The position numbers were made by a program, and so were the translations under genes. Under the pieces are notes generated by a model. The model was given only the letters and a program-made list of their open reading frames with translations, did no database searches and was not told the origin of the DNA. This document shows, one piece after another, positions 1-7,801 of a stretch of DNA of 10,560 bases (positions within the stretch are counted from its first letter, which is position 1; each line of letters starts with the position of its first letter). Source of the stretch: an uncultured Chitinophagaceae bacterium (GTDB lineage: Bacteria; Bacteroidota; Bacteroidia; Chitinophagales; Chitinophagaceae); assembly GCA_903832075.1 (NCBI GenBank), contig CAILAF010000588.1, positions 1 through 10,560 on the forward strand, read 5' to 3'.

Positions 1-1389
1 CGCAGTAAACATTGATTTCACTTTATGTTCAGCTGCAACTCGCCAGAACTCGCCTGCATCAGGCGTTCTAACAGGTTTACCTTCAAATAAAATTGTTGTA
101 CATCCATGAATCAATGGCGCATAAACAATATAACTATGCCCCACTACCCAACCCACATCACTTGCTGCCCAAAAAACATCTCCCGCTTCAACATTATAAA
201 TATTTTTCATGCTGTATTTCAATGCTACTGCATAACCACCATTATCTCTTACAATTCCTTTTGGTTTGCCGGTGGTACCTGAAGTATATAAAACATATAA
301 AGGATCAGTTGCCAATAACTCAACATAATTTGCTGGTTCAGATTTTTGCATCAGTTCTTCCATATCTATATCTCTTTCATCATTCATCTCTGCAGATAAA
401 CCTTCGCGCTGATAAATAATAACATGTGTAGGTTTATGAAAAGCTTCCATAATAGCGTGATCCACTAAAGGTTTATATGCAATTCGTTTATCAAACTCAA
501 TTCCGTATGATGCAGTGATGATAGCTTTTGGTTCTGCATCATCAATACGAATAGATAATTCATGTGGTGCAAATCCACCAAACACAACAGAATGAATTGC
601 GCCAATTCTTGCACATGCTAACATTGCAATGACTGCTTGCGGAATCATTGGCATATAAATAACAACAGTATCACTTTTTCCAATTCCTAATTTTTGCAAG
701 CCCCCTGCCAATTTTGCCACTTCATTTCTTAATTCAATAAAATTATATTTTCGAATAGTTTTTGTAACAGGCGAATCATAAATCAATGCAGTTTGTTCTC
801 CTCTTCCTTCATCAATATGATAATCTAAACACAGATATGAAATATTCAATTTACCATCCGGATACCATCTAAATAATCCTTGTTCATTTTTATTTAAAAT
901 AGTTTTAGGAAAATCAAACCATTTAATTTTTTTAGCTTGCTCTCGCCAAAACTCAGTAGCGTTTTCAATACTTTTTTTATATTCATTTTCATAAACAGGT
1001 TTTGCTATTGACTTCGCTTTATTTAGCAGATCACTTACTTGTTGCATTAAAAATTTTGTACTAAAAGGTTTATTGATGTATAACTCTGCACCAAGATCAT
1101 AACCCTTTTTTATATCCGCTTCTTTTGTTTTGGCAGATAAGAAAACAACTTTGCAATGCTGCAATGCTTCATTACGTTTTATATAATCGCAAATAGCATA
1201 ACCATCAACATCCGGCATCATAATATCTAATAATACAAGATCCGGCACGTATTGATTAACTGTATTTAACGCTTCAGATCCATTTCGTGCAATCATTACT
1301 TGATAACCACTTTTCTTCATTAAAAATTCTAACGACATTAAAATATATGGATCGTCGTCTACTACTAAAACTTTATGTTGTGAATTCAT
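1..1389 (-). CDS. Receiver domain fused to PrpE-like acyl-CoA synthetase (partial, runs off left edge)
   Basis: I translated this stretch by hand: 463 codons without a stop from the ATG at 1389 to base 1, in one frame. Residues 1-123 form a complete CheY-like receiver: acidic pocket DDD at 11-13, phospho-acceptor D55 in LLDIMMPD, switch S85, Y104, and K107 in INKPF. A short linker (about 124-132) leads straight into the N-terminal domain of an AMP-forming acyl-CoA synthetase (YKKSIENATEFWREQAK). It continues through IYMPMIPQAVIAMLACARIG, the nucleotide-binding loop YTSGTTGKPKG (368-378) and WAASDVGWVVGHSYIVYAPL. The RDNGGYAVALKYSMKNIY segment is typical of propionyl-CoA synthetase (PrpE/ACSS3) rather than Acs. 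The hinge and catalytic lysine lie beyond the window; about 750 residues are expected in total. The gene starts 11 bp after the sensor kinase stop, so it is probably co-transcribed with its cognate kinase. No DNA-binding output domain is seen. Substrate (propionate, acetate or another short acid) and phosphorylation control are inferred. Confidence 0.93.
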   Translation of the reverse strand, partial: MNSQHKVLVVDDDPYILMSLEFLMKKSGYQVMIARNGSEALNTVNQYVPDLVLLDIMMPDVDGYAICDYIKRNEALQHCKVVFLSAKTKEADIKKGYDLGAELYINKPFSTKFLMQQVSDLLNKAKSIAKPVYENEYKKSIENATEFWREQAKKIKWFDFPKTILNKNEQGLFRWYPDGKLNISYLCLDYHIDEGRGEQTALIYDSPVTKTIRKYNFIELRNEVAKLAGGLQKLGIGKSDTVVIYMPMIPQAVIAMLACARIGAIHSVVFGGFAPHELSIRIDDAEPKAIITASYGIEFDKRIAYKPLVDHAIMEAFHKPTHVIIYQREGLSAEMNDERDIDMEELMQKSEPANYVELLATDPLYVLYTSGTTGKPKGIVRDNGGYAVALKYSMKNIYNVEAGDVFWAASDVGWVVGHSYIVYAPLIHGCTTILFEGKPVRTPDAGEFWRVAAEHKVKSMFTA

Positions 1390-1400
1390 AGTTAATCATT

Positions 1401-4127
1401 TTATGAATTTGTATAAATTGTTTGATGTGGAATTTCTACTATAAAATCTGCACCGCTTCCCTCCTTGCTTTCAACCCAAATTTTTCCATGATGCATTTCA
1501 ACAATTCTTTTGCAAATGGCAAGTCCAAGTCCACTGCCTTCCGGCTTTTTCAAGGTTTGATTTTTTGCCTGAAAGAATTTATCGAAAATAAGTTCATGTA
1601 ATTCTTTGCTAATTCCTTCGCCATCATCTAATACAGATATGCGATATACATTATCGTGATAGGATGCATTTATTTGAATATTTTTTTTTGCATGTTTAAT
1701 TGCATTGGATGTTAGATTATAAAATACTTGTGTCAACAAATCTATATCTCCTTCAAACAATGGCATGAATGTTTGAATGTTGAAATGAAGTTGTAATTTT
1801 TTTTCTTTTAATAATTGTTTAGCACTTTCCTCGATTTTGTATAAAACTTCTGCAATATCAATAGCACTTAAATTTAATTTTGATCTGCCACTTTCATAAC
1901 GTTCTAAGTTTAATACTTGTGTAATTAAATGACTTAATCTTTCTGTTTCTTTTATAATGGCTTCTAAATATTCGTTCTTTTGTTCATTAGGAATATCAGG
2001 ATTATCATGAACAATTTCGCTTAAAGCACGAACAGATGTTAAAGGTGTTCTTAATTCATGCGTCACCGTATATAAGAATTCATCTTTCATTTCATCAATT
2101 TGTTTCAATTGATGATTCGCAATACGCAGTTCTTCTGTTGCTTTACTTAATTCAATAGATTTCCTGCGTAATTCTTTATTGGTTTCTTTCATAAGCTGGC
2201 TCTCTCTTAAAATATTCAACACTTCATCAATACTCAATTCTTCTTCTTGAACAACATTCTTAACCATAATACGTGCAGATGCAGAACCAATAGCACCCGC
2301 TAACATTCTTTCTGCAAAATTTACCAATGCAGGTTCTGCTTTAACTGATTCATTTAAATTAATATTATGCCGCCTTGCATAACCTTGCAATAGTTGATTT
2401 GTTCTTTCGGTTCCAATAAAATTATATAACAATGTTTTTAGATCGGGGATATATGCCGTTCCTTTCCAAATAACAGAACCGGTAATTGGTTGGGCCGCAT
2501 GTTTATAAACATCGACAAACATTTCTGCTTGAAAAATTTCTTGAGATTTTCTTTCAGTGAATAGAGAGATACCAATATAAGTAAGTGTATTAAAAAATAT
2601 GCTCCAAAAAAATCCATGCGTGATAGTATCAAAGCCATCCATTCCAAAAAGTGCCAATGGTTTTAAGAAAGAAAGATGAAATAATCCTTCTTTCAAAATA
2701 CTATCACCAATAATTCCTGCACCACTAATAAAAGGAACTGCCAGTGTATAAAACCAAACTATAAAGCCAATAACAATTCCGGTGAGTGCCGCATTTTTAT
2801 TTCCTCTTTTCCAATAAATACCCCCAATAATAGCCGGCGCAAATTGAGCAACTGCAGTAAATGAAACTAAACCGATTGATACTAATGAATATTTTTCGGC
2901 AATCGTTCTGTCATAAATATAAGCCAATAAAATAATTATAATAATGCTTAATCTTCTGCTATTAATAATAAAGCTTCGAATATTGTTATCTAAGTTTTGT
3001 TTAAAAGAAGATGAGAGAGAAAGCAATGAAGGCATTACAATATTATTACTGATCATGGTGCTTAATGCAATTGTCTCAACAATAATCATACTGCTTGCTG
3101 CCGAAAAACCGCCGATATAAACCATTGCTGTCAACCAAGTTTTATGCGCTTGTAATGGCAATGCCAAAACATAAGAATCTGCATTTACATGCGTGCCTTG
3201 AAAAATGATAGAACCTCCGAATGCAATAGGAATTACAAAAATATTAATCACAAATAAATACAAAGGAAACAACCACATAGCTTTATTTAAATGTTGCTCC
3301 TGAACATTCTCTACAACAGCTATTTGAAATTGCCGAGGAAGAAATAATACAGCCAACATAGATAAAAACATCACAGCAAACATCTGCACATACATATTGC
3401 TATCATGGATAGTAAAAAGTTTTTTCAAGCTTGGTAATTGTGCAGCTCTACTCATTACATCACCAAACCCATTGAATAAAAAATAAGTAACAAATAATCC
3501 GGCAACAATAAATGAAATTAATTTAATAATCGATTCAAAAGCAACAGCAGCAACCATTCCCTCATGTTTCTCGGTTGCATCAACGCTTCTTGTTCCAAAA
3601 AAAATTACAAAGACAGAAAGACCTATGGCAATATACAGTGTATAGTCTTTAAAAATATTGATGCCACTTCCAATTGCACGTGGACTACCTGTAACAATTT
3701 CGATACTACTACTGATCGCTTTTAATTGAATAGCGATATAAGGAATAATGCCAATTACACAAAGCAATGTAACAATGATACCCAATGAAATATTTTTACC
3801 ATAACGTGTAGAAATAAAATCTGCAATACTGGTAATGCGTTGCGTTTTTGAAATACGAATAATTTTTTTCAGCACAATTATGAATAAAGGAGCCATTAAA
3901 GTAGGACCAAGATATATATATAAAAATTCTATCCCTGTCGTGGTGGCCCTTCCAACACTTCCAAAAAATGTCCATGCTGTACAATACACAGCCAATGATA
4001 ATGCATAGATGTAAGGATTATTAATGATACTTTTTTTATTAGATGACCTGAATTCTGCATAATAACCCACTCCAAATAAAAGCAGGAGATATAATACAGA
4101 ACATATGATCACCAGATAATTACTCAT
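1401..4127 (-). CDS. SSF/SLC5-domain sensor histidine kinase (CbrA/CrbS class)
   Basis: The protein has 908 residues if it starts at MSNYLVII (4127); the earlier in-frame ATG at 4166 would add 13 polar residues before the first membrane helix and is less likely. Residues 1 to about 525 are a sodium:solute symporter-like domain with many membrane helices. Residues about 554-590 (WKGTAYIPDLKTLLYNFIG) match the STAC region that links transporter and kinase in CbrA/CrbS, followed by FAERMLAGAIGSASAR (604-619). A coiled coil spans about 635-680, then HisKA with the phospho-accepting H690 (THELRTPL, codon at 2058-2060), and HATPase_c with the N box (N808), DDGEGIS and GSGLGLAI. There is no receiver or HPt module and little room for a PAS domain. 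CbrA and CrbS govern carbon use and acetate activation in proteobacteria. Here the start overlaps the small membrane protein by 8 bp and the stop lies 11 bp before the receiver-ligase fusion, its likely phosphorylation target. Ligand and true transport activity are unknown. Confidence 0.93.
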   Translation of the reverse strand: MSNYLVIICSVLYLLLLFGVGYYAEFRSSNKKSIINNPYIYALSLAVYCTAWTFFGSVGRATTTGIEFLYIYLGPTLMAPLFIIVLKKIIRISKTQRITSIADFISTRYGKNISLGIIVTLLCVIGIIPYIAIQLKAISSSIEIVTGSPRAIGSGINIFKDYTLYIAIGLSVFVIFFGTRSVDATEKHEGMVAAVAFESIIKLISFIVAGLFVTYFLFNGFGDVMSRAAQLPSLKKLFTIHDSNMYVQMFAVMFLSMLAVLFLPRQFQIAVVENVQEQHLNKAMWLFPLYLFVINIFVIPIAFGGSIIFQGTHVNADSYVLALPLQAHKTWLTAMVYIGGFSAASSMIIVETIALSTMISNNIVMPSLLSLSSSFKQNLDNNIRSFIINSRRLSIIIIILLAYIYDRTIAEKYSLVSIGLVSFTAVAQFAPAIIGGIYWKRGNKNAALTGIVIGFIVWFYTLAVPFISGAGIIGDSILKEGLFHLSFLKPLALFGMDGFDTITHGFFWSIFFNTLTYIGISLFTERKSQEIFQAEMFVDVYKHAAQPITGSVIWKGTAYIPDLKTLLYNFIGTERTNQLLQGYARRHNINLNESVKAEPALVNFAERMLAGAIGSASARIMVKNVVQEEELSIDEVLNILRESQLMKETNKELRRKSIELSKATEELRIANHQLKQIDEMKDEFLYTVTHELRTPLTSVRALSEIVHDNPDIPNEQKNEYLEAIIKETERLSHLITQVLNLERYESGRSKLNLSAIDIAEVLYKIEESAKQLLKEKKLQLHFNIQTFMPLFEGDIDLLTQVFYNLTSNAIKHAKKNIQINASYHDNVYRISVLDDGEGISKELHELIFDKFFQAKNQTLKKPEGSGLGLAICKRIVEMHHGKIWVESKEGSGADFIVEIPHQTIYTNS

Positions 4128-4341
4128 CTTTATTTTGTGTTGTTTTTTTTCTGCGAGTATCTGCAATAAACCAAATAATAAAAATAGCTATCAACCAAAT
4201 TACAAATATGTAAAAATAAAATTGAGGGATTCCTATAATGAATGCATCACTATTCATCATTTTGACAAAAGGGAAACTGAACAGCATCATAAAAAGAATG
4301 CTGATAAAAAATAATTTTTGTTCTTTAAGTTTTTCTTTCAT
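4120..4341 (-). CDS. Small 2-TM protein coupled to the SSF kinase (CbrX-like)
   Basis: A 73-residue protein, read from MKEKLKEQKLFF at 4341. An upstream in-frame ATG at 4389 would place coding sequence inside a strong hairpin and give an odd N-terminus (MIIVIDVD), so I prefer the later start. Two hydrophobic helices are seen (about 9-28 and 36-57), followed by a basic, polar tail (DTRRKKTTQNKDE). Its last codons overlap the kinase start by 8 bp, a layout expected for translational coupling. In Pseudomonas the small membrane protein CbrX overlaps and precedes cbrA in the same way, and many SSF transporters carry a small 2-TM partner upstream. The assignment rests on size, topology and position, not on recognised sequence identity. 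A role as partner or stabiliser of the SSF domain is inferred. No Shine-Dalgarno sequence is visible: the start codon follows a T6 tract by two bases. Confidence 0.75.
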   Translation of the reverse strand: MKEKLKEQKLFFISILFMMLFSFPFVKMMNSDAFIIGIPQFYFYIFVIWLIAIFIIWFIADTRRKKTTQNKDE

Positions 4342-4343
4342 AC

Positions 4344-4413
4344 AAAAAAGATAATACTGATTAAGATCAACATCAATGACAATTATCATTTTTGTTGCTT
4401 AATCAGTATTATC
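4344..4413 (-). terminator. Long hairpin with T6 tract: intrinsic terminator or attenuator
   Basis: Read on the minus strand, a perfect 16-bp stem is formed by 4413-4398 (GATAATACTGATTAAG) and 4365-4350. The 32-nt interior (4397-4366) also folds: CAACA pairs with TGTTG, and AATGAT pairs with GTCATT (one T-G wobble) around an AATT loop. The result is a nearly continuous hairpin of about 27 pairs. Six T residues (4349-4344) follow the stem directly, the form of an intrinsic terminator, although the stem is AT-rich. It lies 15 bp after the stop of the small protein at 4428-4700 and ends two bases before the ATG of the kinase-coupled small protein. It could end transporter transcripts, act as a partial terminator setting kinase levels, or be a processing and translation-control element. 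Which of these applies cannot be seen from the sequence. Confidence 0.72.
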
Positions 4414-4427
4414 GGTTATTCTAAAGG

Positions 4428-4700
4428 TTAAAGTGGTTTGGCTTCGTAATCATCCACTTCGGCGCTTGTTTCTGGCAAATGCGCATATTCACCTTTAAGT
4501 GCATAAAATCCAAAAATCAACAATCCCAAGCAAATTGGTGTAAATACAATTAAAATAATAACCCATTGTAATGTAACATTTGCTTTTGTTGCTTCGGAGG
4601 CTTTATTGATTTTATCAATTGCTTGTGTCAATAAAAAGAATACAATTAATGGAGACAATGCCATCCATGCGATTCCTAAAAATTTTTTAATATTATTCAT
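4428..4700 (-). CDS. Small 2-TM protein, DUF6814-like, beside the MFS transporter
   Basis: A 90-residue protein starting MNNIKKFLGIAWM. Two hydrophobic segments (about 7-25 and 46-68) flank a polar stretch (IDKINKASEATKANVTLQW), and the C-terminus is acidic (ETSAEVDDYEAKPL). It starts 29 bp after the stop of the metabolite:H+ symporter, so the two are almost surely co-transcribed. Small proteins of this form next to MFS symporters recur in Bacteroidota; I believe this is the family listed as DUF6814, but that name is from memory. No catalytic motif is visible. A role as an accessory or stabilising subunit of the transporter is inferred from location only. No Shine-Dalgarno sequence precedes the ATG. 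Confidence 0.8.
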   Translation of the reverse strand: MNNIKKFLGIAWMALSPLIVFFLLTQAIDKINKASEATKANVTLQWVIILIVFTPICLGLLIFGFYALKGEYAHLPETSAEVDDYEAKPL

Positions 4701-4729
4701 AATCTGTTTTTTAAAATAATAAAAGTTGT

Positions 4730-6427
4730 TTATTCAAGAACATTGTCATTAACATGATCTTTTAAATAAATGGCACCAATCACAAAACAAACTGCAGCAA
4801 CGCCAATTGGATACCATAATCCAGCTAATGGATCTCCGGCCGGTTTTGAAGTTGATTTAGACAATTCCACAATTAAAGTACCCAAGAAAGGAACTAATCC
4901 TCCAAAAATACCATTGCCTATATGATAAGGTAAAGACATTGAAGTGTAACGAATTTTTGTAGGGAATAATTCTACAAGGAAAGCTGCCATCGGTCCATAC
5001 ACCATCGTTACATAAATAATTTGAACAAATATTAATAATACCATTTTCCAAAAAGTACCGCTATCCAATTCTTTTTCTTGAATAGCAATTTTACCATTTT
5101 TTATTGATGCATTTACATAAGTTACCCCTTCAGTAAATACTACATCTTTTGGTGCTTTTATAGTTGCATTAATGGTATCGAAAGCTGTTGCATTATCTTT
5201 CTTTGCTATTACAAATGCAACTCCATTTGTTTTACCTGCATAATCAGCAGCAACAGTAACCGTATCAACTTTTTTGTATGTATACTTTGCACCATCGGTA
5301 TAAATAGTATCATAAGTAGTGCTGACAAGCATCTTTGTTTTATTCTTTGCATCAAGCGATGCTGCTGGTACAGAAACTTTTGTTTTAGATGCATCAATTA
5401 ATTCTGTTCTGTTTTTTGCATTAGTTAAATCGAGAAAATAACTATAAATAGGACGATAAGAGAATATTGCTAAAAACATTCCTGTTAGCATCACCCATTT
5501 TCTTCCGATCTTATCACTCAATGAAGCAAATATGATAAAGAAAGGTGTGGCAAAAAGAATGGCAATCAATAAAACATCCCTTGAATCTATAAAATTTACT
5601 TTACATACATTTTCAATAAAGGATTGTGCATAAAATTGTCCGGTATACCAAACCACGCCTTGTCCCATAACAGCTCCGAACAAAGCAAGCAATACCATTT
5701 TAAAATTTGCTTTATGTCCAAAACTTTCTTTAAGCGGATTGGTAGAAGTTTTTCCTGATGATTTTAATTTAGAGAATAAAGGAGATTCATTCATTCTCAT
5801 TCTTATAATAACAGATATAATTACTAAAATACTTGAAATCCAAAAAGGATAACGCCATCCACCCCATTCTGCTGAGAATTTTTCAACTCCTTGATTGTTT
5901 CTAATAAGAATGATAATACCTAAGGCCATAAATAATCCTAATGTTGCCGTAGTTTGTATCCAGCTTGTCCAAAAACCTCTTCTATTTGCATGAGCATGTT
6001 CTGCAACATATGTAGCAGCACCACCATATTCACCGCCCAAGGCCAATCCTTGAATTAAGCGCAATCCCAATACTATTAATGGAGCTGCCCAACCGATTGA
6101 TGCATAACCTGGCACAAGTCCAATTGCAAAAGTGCTTCCTCCCATCAATATAAGGGTGAGTAAAAAAGTATATTTTCTTCCAATCAAATCTCCTAATCTT
6201 CCAAATACTAATGCTCCAAAAGGGCGTACTAAAAAGCCGGCAGCAAAAATTGCTAATGTGCTTAATAGTGCAGAAGAACCGGCATCAGCAGGAAAAAATT
6301 GTTTAGAAATTATAGTAGCTAACATACCAAAAATGTAGAAGTCGTACCACTCTATGAGCGTACCAACAGAGGAGGCTCCTATAATAAACCCCATGTTTTT
6401 TTTCGATTCAAATTGATTTGGTTGCAT
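4730..6427 (-). CDS. MFS transporter, metabolite:H+ symporter (MHS) family, with large loop insert
   Basis: A 565-residue inner-membrane carrier of the metabolite:H+ symporter group (relatives include KgtP, ShiA and ProP). Diagnostic motifs are GTLIEWYDFYIFG (22-34), the cytoplasmic loop 2-3 motif FGRLGDLIGRK (75-86 region, D80, R85), LALGGEYGGAATYVAEHA (128-145), and the second-half motif SDKIGRK (304-310). Twelve helices fit, with TM10 near 460-485, TM11 near 500-521 and TM12 near 535-555. Residues about 335-457, between TM9 and TM10 and so predicted periplasmic, form a polar insert rich in Thr, Lys and Asp (for example TYDTIYTDGAKYTYKK); family members are usually about 430-450 residues. 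The gene starts 42 bp after the porin stop and lies upstream of a small membrane protein and an SSF sensor kinase. The substrate is not decided by sequence; a carboxylate such as acetate, propionate or a dicarboxylate is suggested by the adjacent CoA ligases. Confidence 0.92.
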   Translation of the reverse strand: MQPNQFESKKNMGFIIGASSVGTLIEWYDFYIFGMLATIISKQFFPADAGSSALLSTLAIFAAGFLVRPFGALVFGRLGDLIGRKYTFLLTLILMGGSTFAIGLVPGYASIGWAAPLIVLGLRLIQGLALGGEYGGAATYVAEHAHANRRGFWTSWIQTTATLGLFMALGIIILIRNNQGVEKFSAEWGGWRYPFWISSILVIISVIIRMRMNESPLFSKLKSSGKTSTNPLKESFGHKANFKMVLLALFGAVMGQGVVWYTGQFYAQSFIENVCKVNFIDSRDVLLIAILFATPFFIIFASLSDKIGRKWVMLTGMFLAIFSYRPIYSYFLDLTNAKNRTELIDASKTKVSVPAASLDAKNKTKMLVSTTYDTIYTDGAKYTYKKVDTVTVAADYAGKTNGVAFVIAKKDNATAFDTINATIKAPKDVVFTEGVTYVNASIKNGKIAIQEKELDSGTFWKMVLLIFVQIIYVTMVYGPMAAFLVELFPTKIRYTSMSLPYHIGNGIFGGLVPFLGTLIVELSKSTSKPAGDPLAGLWYPIGVAAVCFVIGAIYLKDHVNDNVLE

Positions 6428-6469
6428 ATGGCAAGTTTTGGTTGATTTAAAATTAATGTTTTAATTTCA

Positions 6470-7801
6470 TCAGAAAGAATAAGAAGTAATAAATAATAAT
6501 CTTGTATTAGTAACGCTATTTGTCGTACCAGTAACTTTTCCATCTGTACCGGCTGTACCATATGTACCCGATGTAATCTCAATTTCACCTCCAAATTTAA
6601 ATTTACCTGAAACAAATTCCATACGAGGAGCAACACGTAAAACATTATCAAGAGATGCTTTTCCAGCTGTAATACCTCTTGCATAAGTTGCTACAGCACC
6701 AGTAGCACCGGCCCCATTATTTTTAGTGTATCCAAAAAACAATCCTGGGATAACGCTTTTGCCAGTACCAGCAAGTTCAATCCAATAAGAACTAACAGAA
6801 ATTGGTTTGTAAGTAATATTTGGTGCAGCTCCATATGCTAAATATCCTCCAATCATTAAATGATCATACAAATTTTGTCCAGACACAAATTCTGCTTTCG
6901 CGACAATATCTTGTGTAGTAACTTTTGCATAAGCCTCAAAAGTTGTACTGCTAACAAGTTCACTTGCTGATACACTTGTTGTAGCACCGGGAGCAGAGGC
7001 AACACTTAATGCAGGGCGTAATTCTTTGAAATCAATAGCAGCACCCAATAAAAGTGATTTGCTTTTATATTGTAATTGAGCATGAAGATTTGGAACTACG
7101 GCATTAGCAATAAATCCCGATCCAGTTGTAGAAGCAGCCAAAGCTACATTACCTGTTGGTCCAGGACTAACAAATGCTTCGATTTGTGAAACAGCTGCAA
7201 GTATTAAATTTACTTCACTGCCAAGTTTCTGTGTTAAACGAATTTGAGGATTTCTTGCGAAAGGTTGAAAAGGCATACCTGTATTAAAACTTATTACTCC
7301 GGGAAAGCAATCTGTAACAAACAAGGGATGCCAATATTGACCAAATGCTAATTGGGTTGTCGGCCAATCAAGTTTTGCATATGCATGACGTAGTCTCAAT
7401 ACATTTTCATTTCCATTCGCATTTCCAAAAAATTCAGCCTCTAGGATTCCTGATGTTTTTGCGCCAAATGCATCAGGACCAGTAACAGTTCCTGTTAATC
7501 TTGAAGTAATGGATAACATTGTTAAAGAAGGCGCAGCATTAATATCATTGCCATTCAAATCATTCAAAACATTTGCCGGATATAATAATAACTCCCCTTG
7601 TGCTGCAGGTCTTGCAGATACAACTTGTCTTGAATCGTAAAAAACATCATTGCGAATGAATCCTGAAAATTTGATACCGAATGTTGAAGCTTCAGCCTTT
7701 TTTTCTGCTGGCTTAGCAGGTGCAGTTGCAATAGTTTGTGATTTTACTACCCCAACAGCCAATAAAGTAAATACAGTTAATGAGATAAATAATTTTTTCA
7801 T
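6470..7801 (-). CDS. Outer-membrane beta-barrel porin, DcaP-like
   Basis: A 443-residue protein with a clear Sec signal peptide (MKKLFISLTVFTLLAVGVVKSQ, cleavage after about residue 21). An Ala/Pro/Lys-rich spacer (about 24-38) follows, then alternating hydrophobic and polar strands to the end. The C-terminus LLFITSYSF finishes with Phe, the signature of barrel assembly. The stretch SRLTGTVTGPDAFGAK, then LEAEFFG, then LRLRHAYAKL and FGQYWHPLF resembles the DcaP group of porins, known in Acinetobacter for uptake of dicarboxylates; the likeness is at the level of pattern and is moderate. It is first in the minus-strand block, and its stop is 42 bp before the symporter, so porin and symporter probably form the outer- and inner-membrane steps of one uptake route. 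No SusC/SusD pair or TonB box is seen. Confidence 0.85.
   Translation of the reverse strand: MKKLFISLTVFTLLAVGVVKSQTIATAPAKPAEKKAEASTFGIKFSGFIRNDVFYDSRQVVSARPAAQGELLLYPANVLNDLNGNDINAAPSLTMLSITSRLTGTVTGPDAFGAKTSGILEAEFFGNANGNENVLRLRHAYAKLDWPTTQLAFGQYWHPLFVTDCFPGVISFNTGMPFQPFARNPQIRLTQKLGSEVNLILAAVSQIEAFVSPGPTGNVALAASTTGSGFIANAVVPNLHAQLQYKSKSLLLGAAIDFKELRPALSVASAPGATTSVSASELVSSTTFEAYAKVTTQDIVAKAEFVSGQNLYDHLMIGGYLAYGAAPNITYKPISVSSYWIELAGTGKSVIPGLFFGYTKNNGAGATGAVATYARGITAGKASLDNVLRVAPRMEFVSGKFKFGGEIEITSGTYGTAGTDGKVTGTTNSVTNTRLLFITSYSF

Noticed and set aside
93..419. Plus-strand open frame of 108 codons
   Set aside because: It is antisense to the receiver-ligase gene; its His/Leu/Tyr-rich translation has no domain, and the minus strand is clearly coding here.
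4127..4166. Longer kinase start at 4166
   Set aside because: It would add 13 polar residues and overlap the small gene by 47 bp; MSNYLVII fits the usual SSF N-terminus.
4341..4389. Upstream start at 4389 for the small membrane protein
   Set aside because: The extra 16 residues would be encoded by the strong hairpin arm and T-tract, and they do not look like a membrane-protein N-terminus.
6450..6467. AAATTAA/TTAATTT hairpin between porin and symporter as a terminator
   Set aside because: The stem is 7 bp of only A-T pairs with no T-tract after it; this is expected by chance in such AT-rich DNA.
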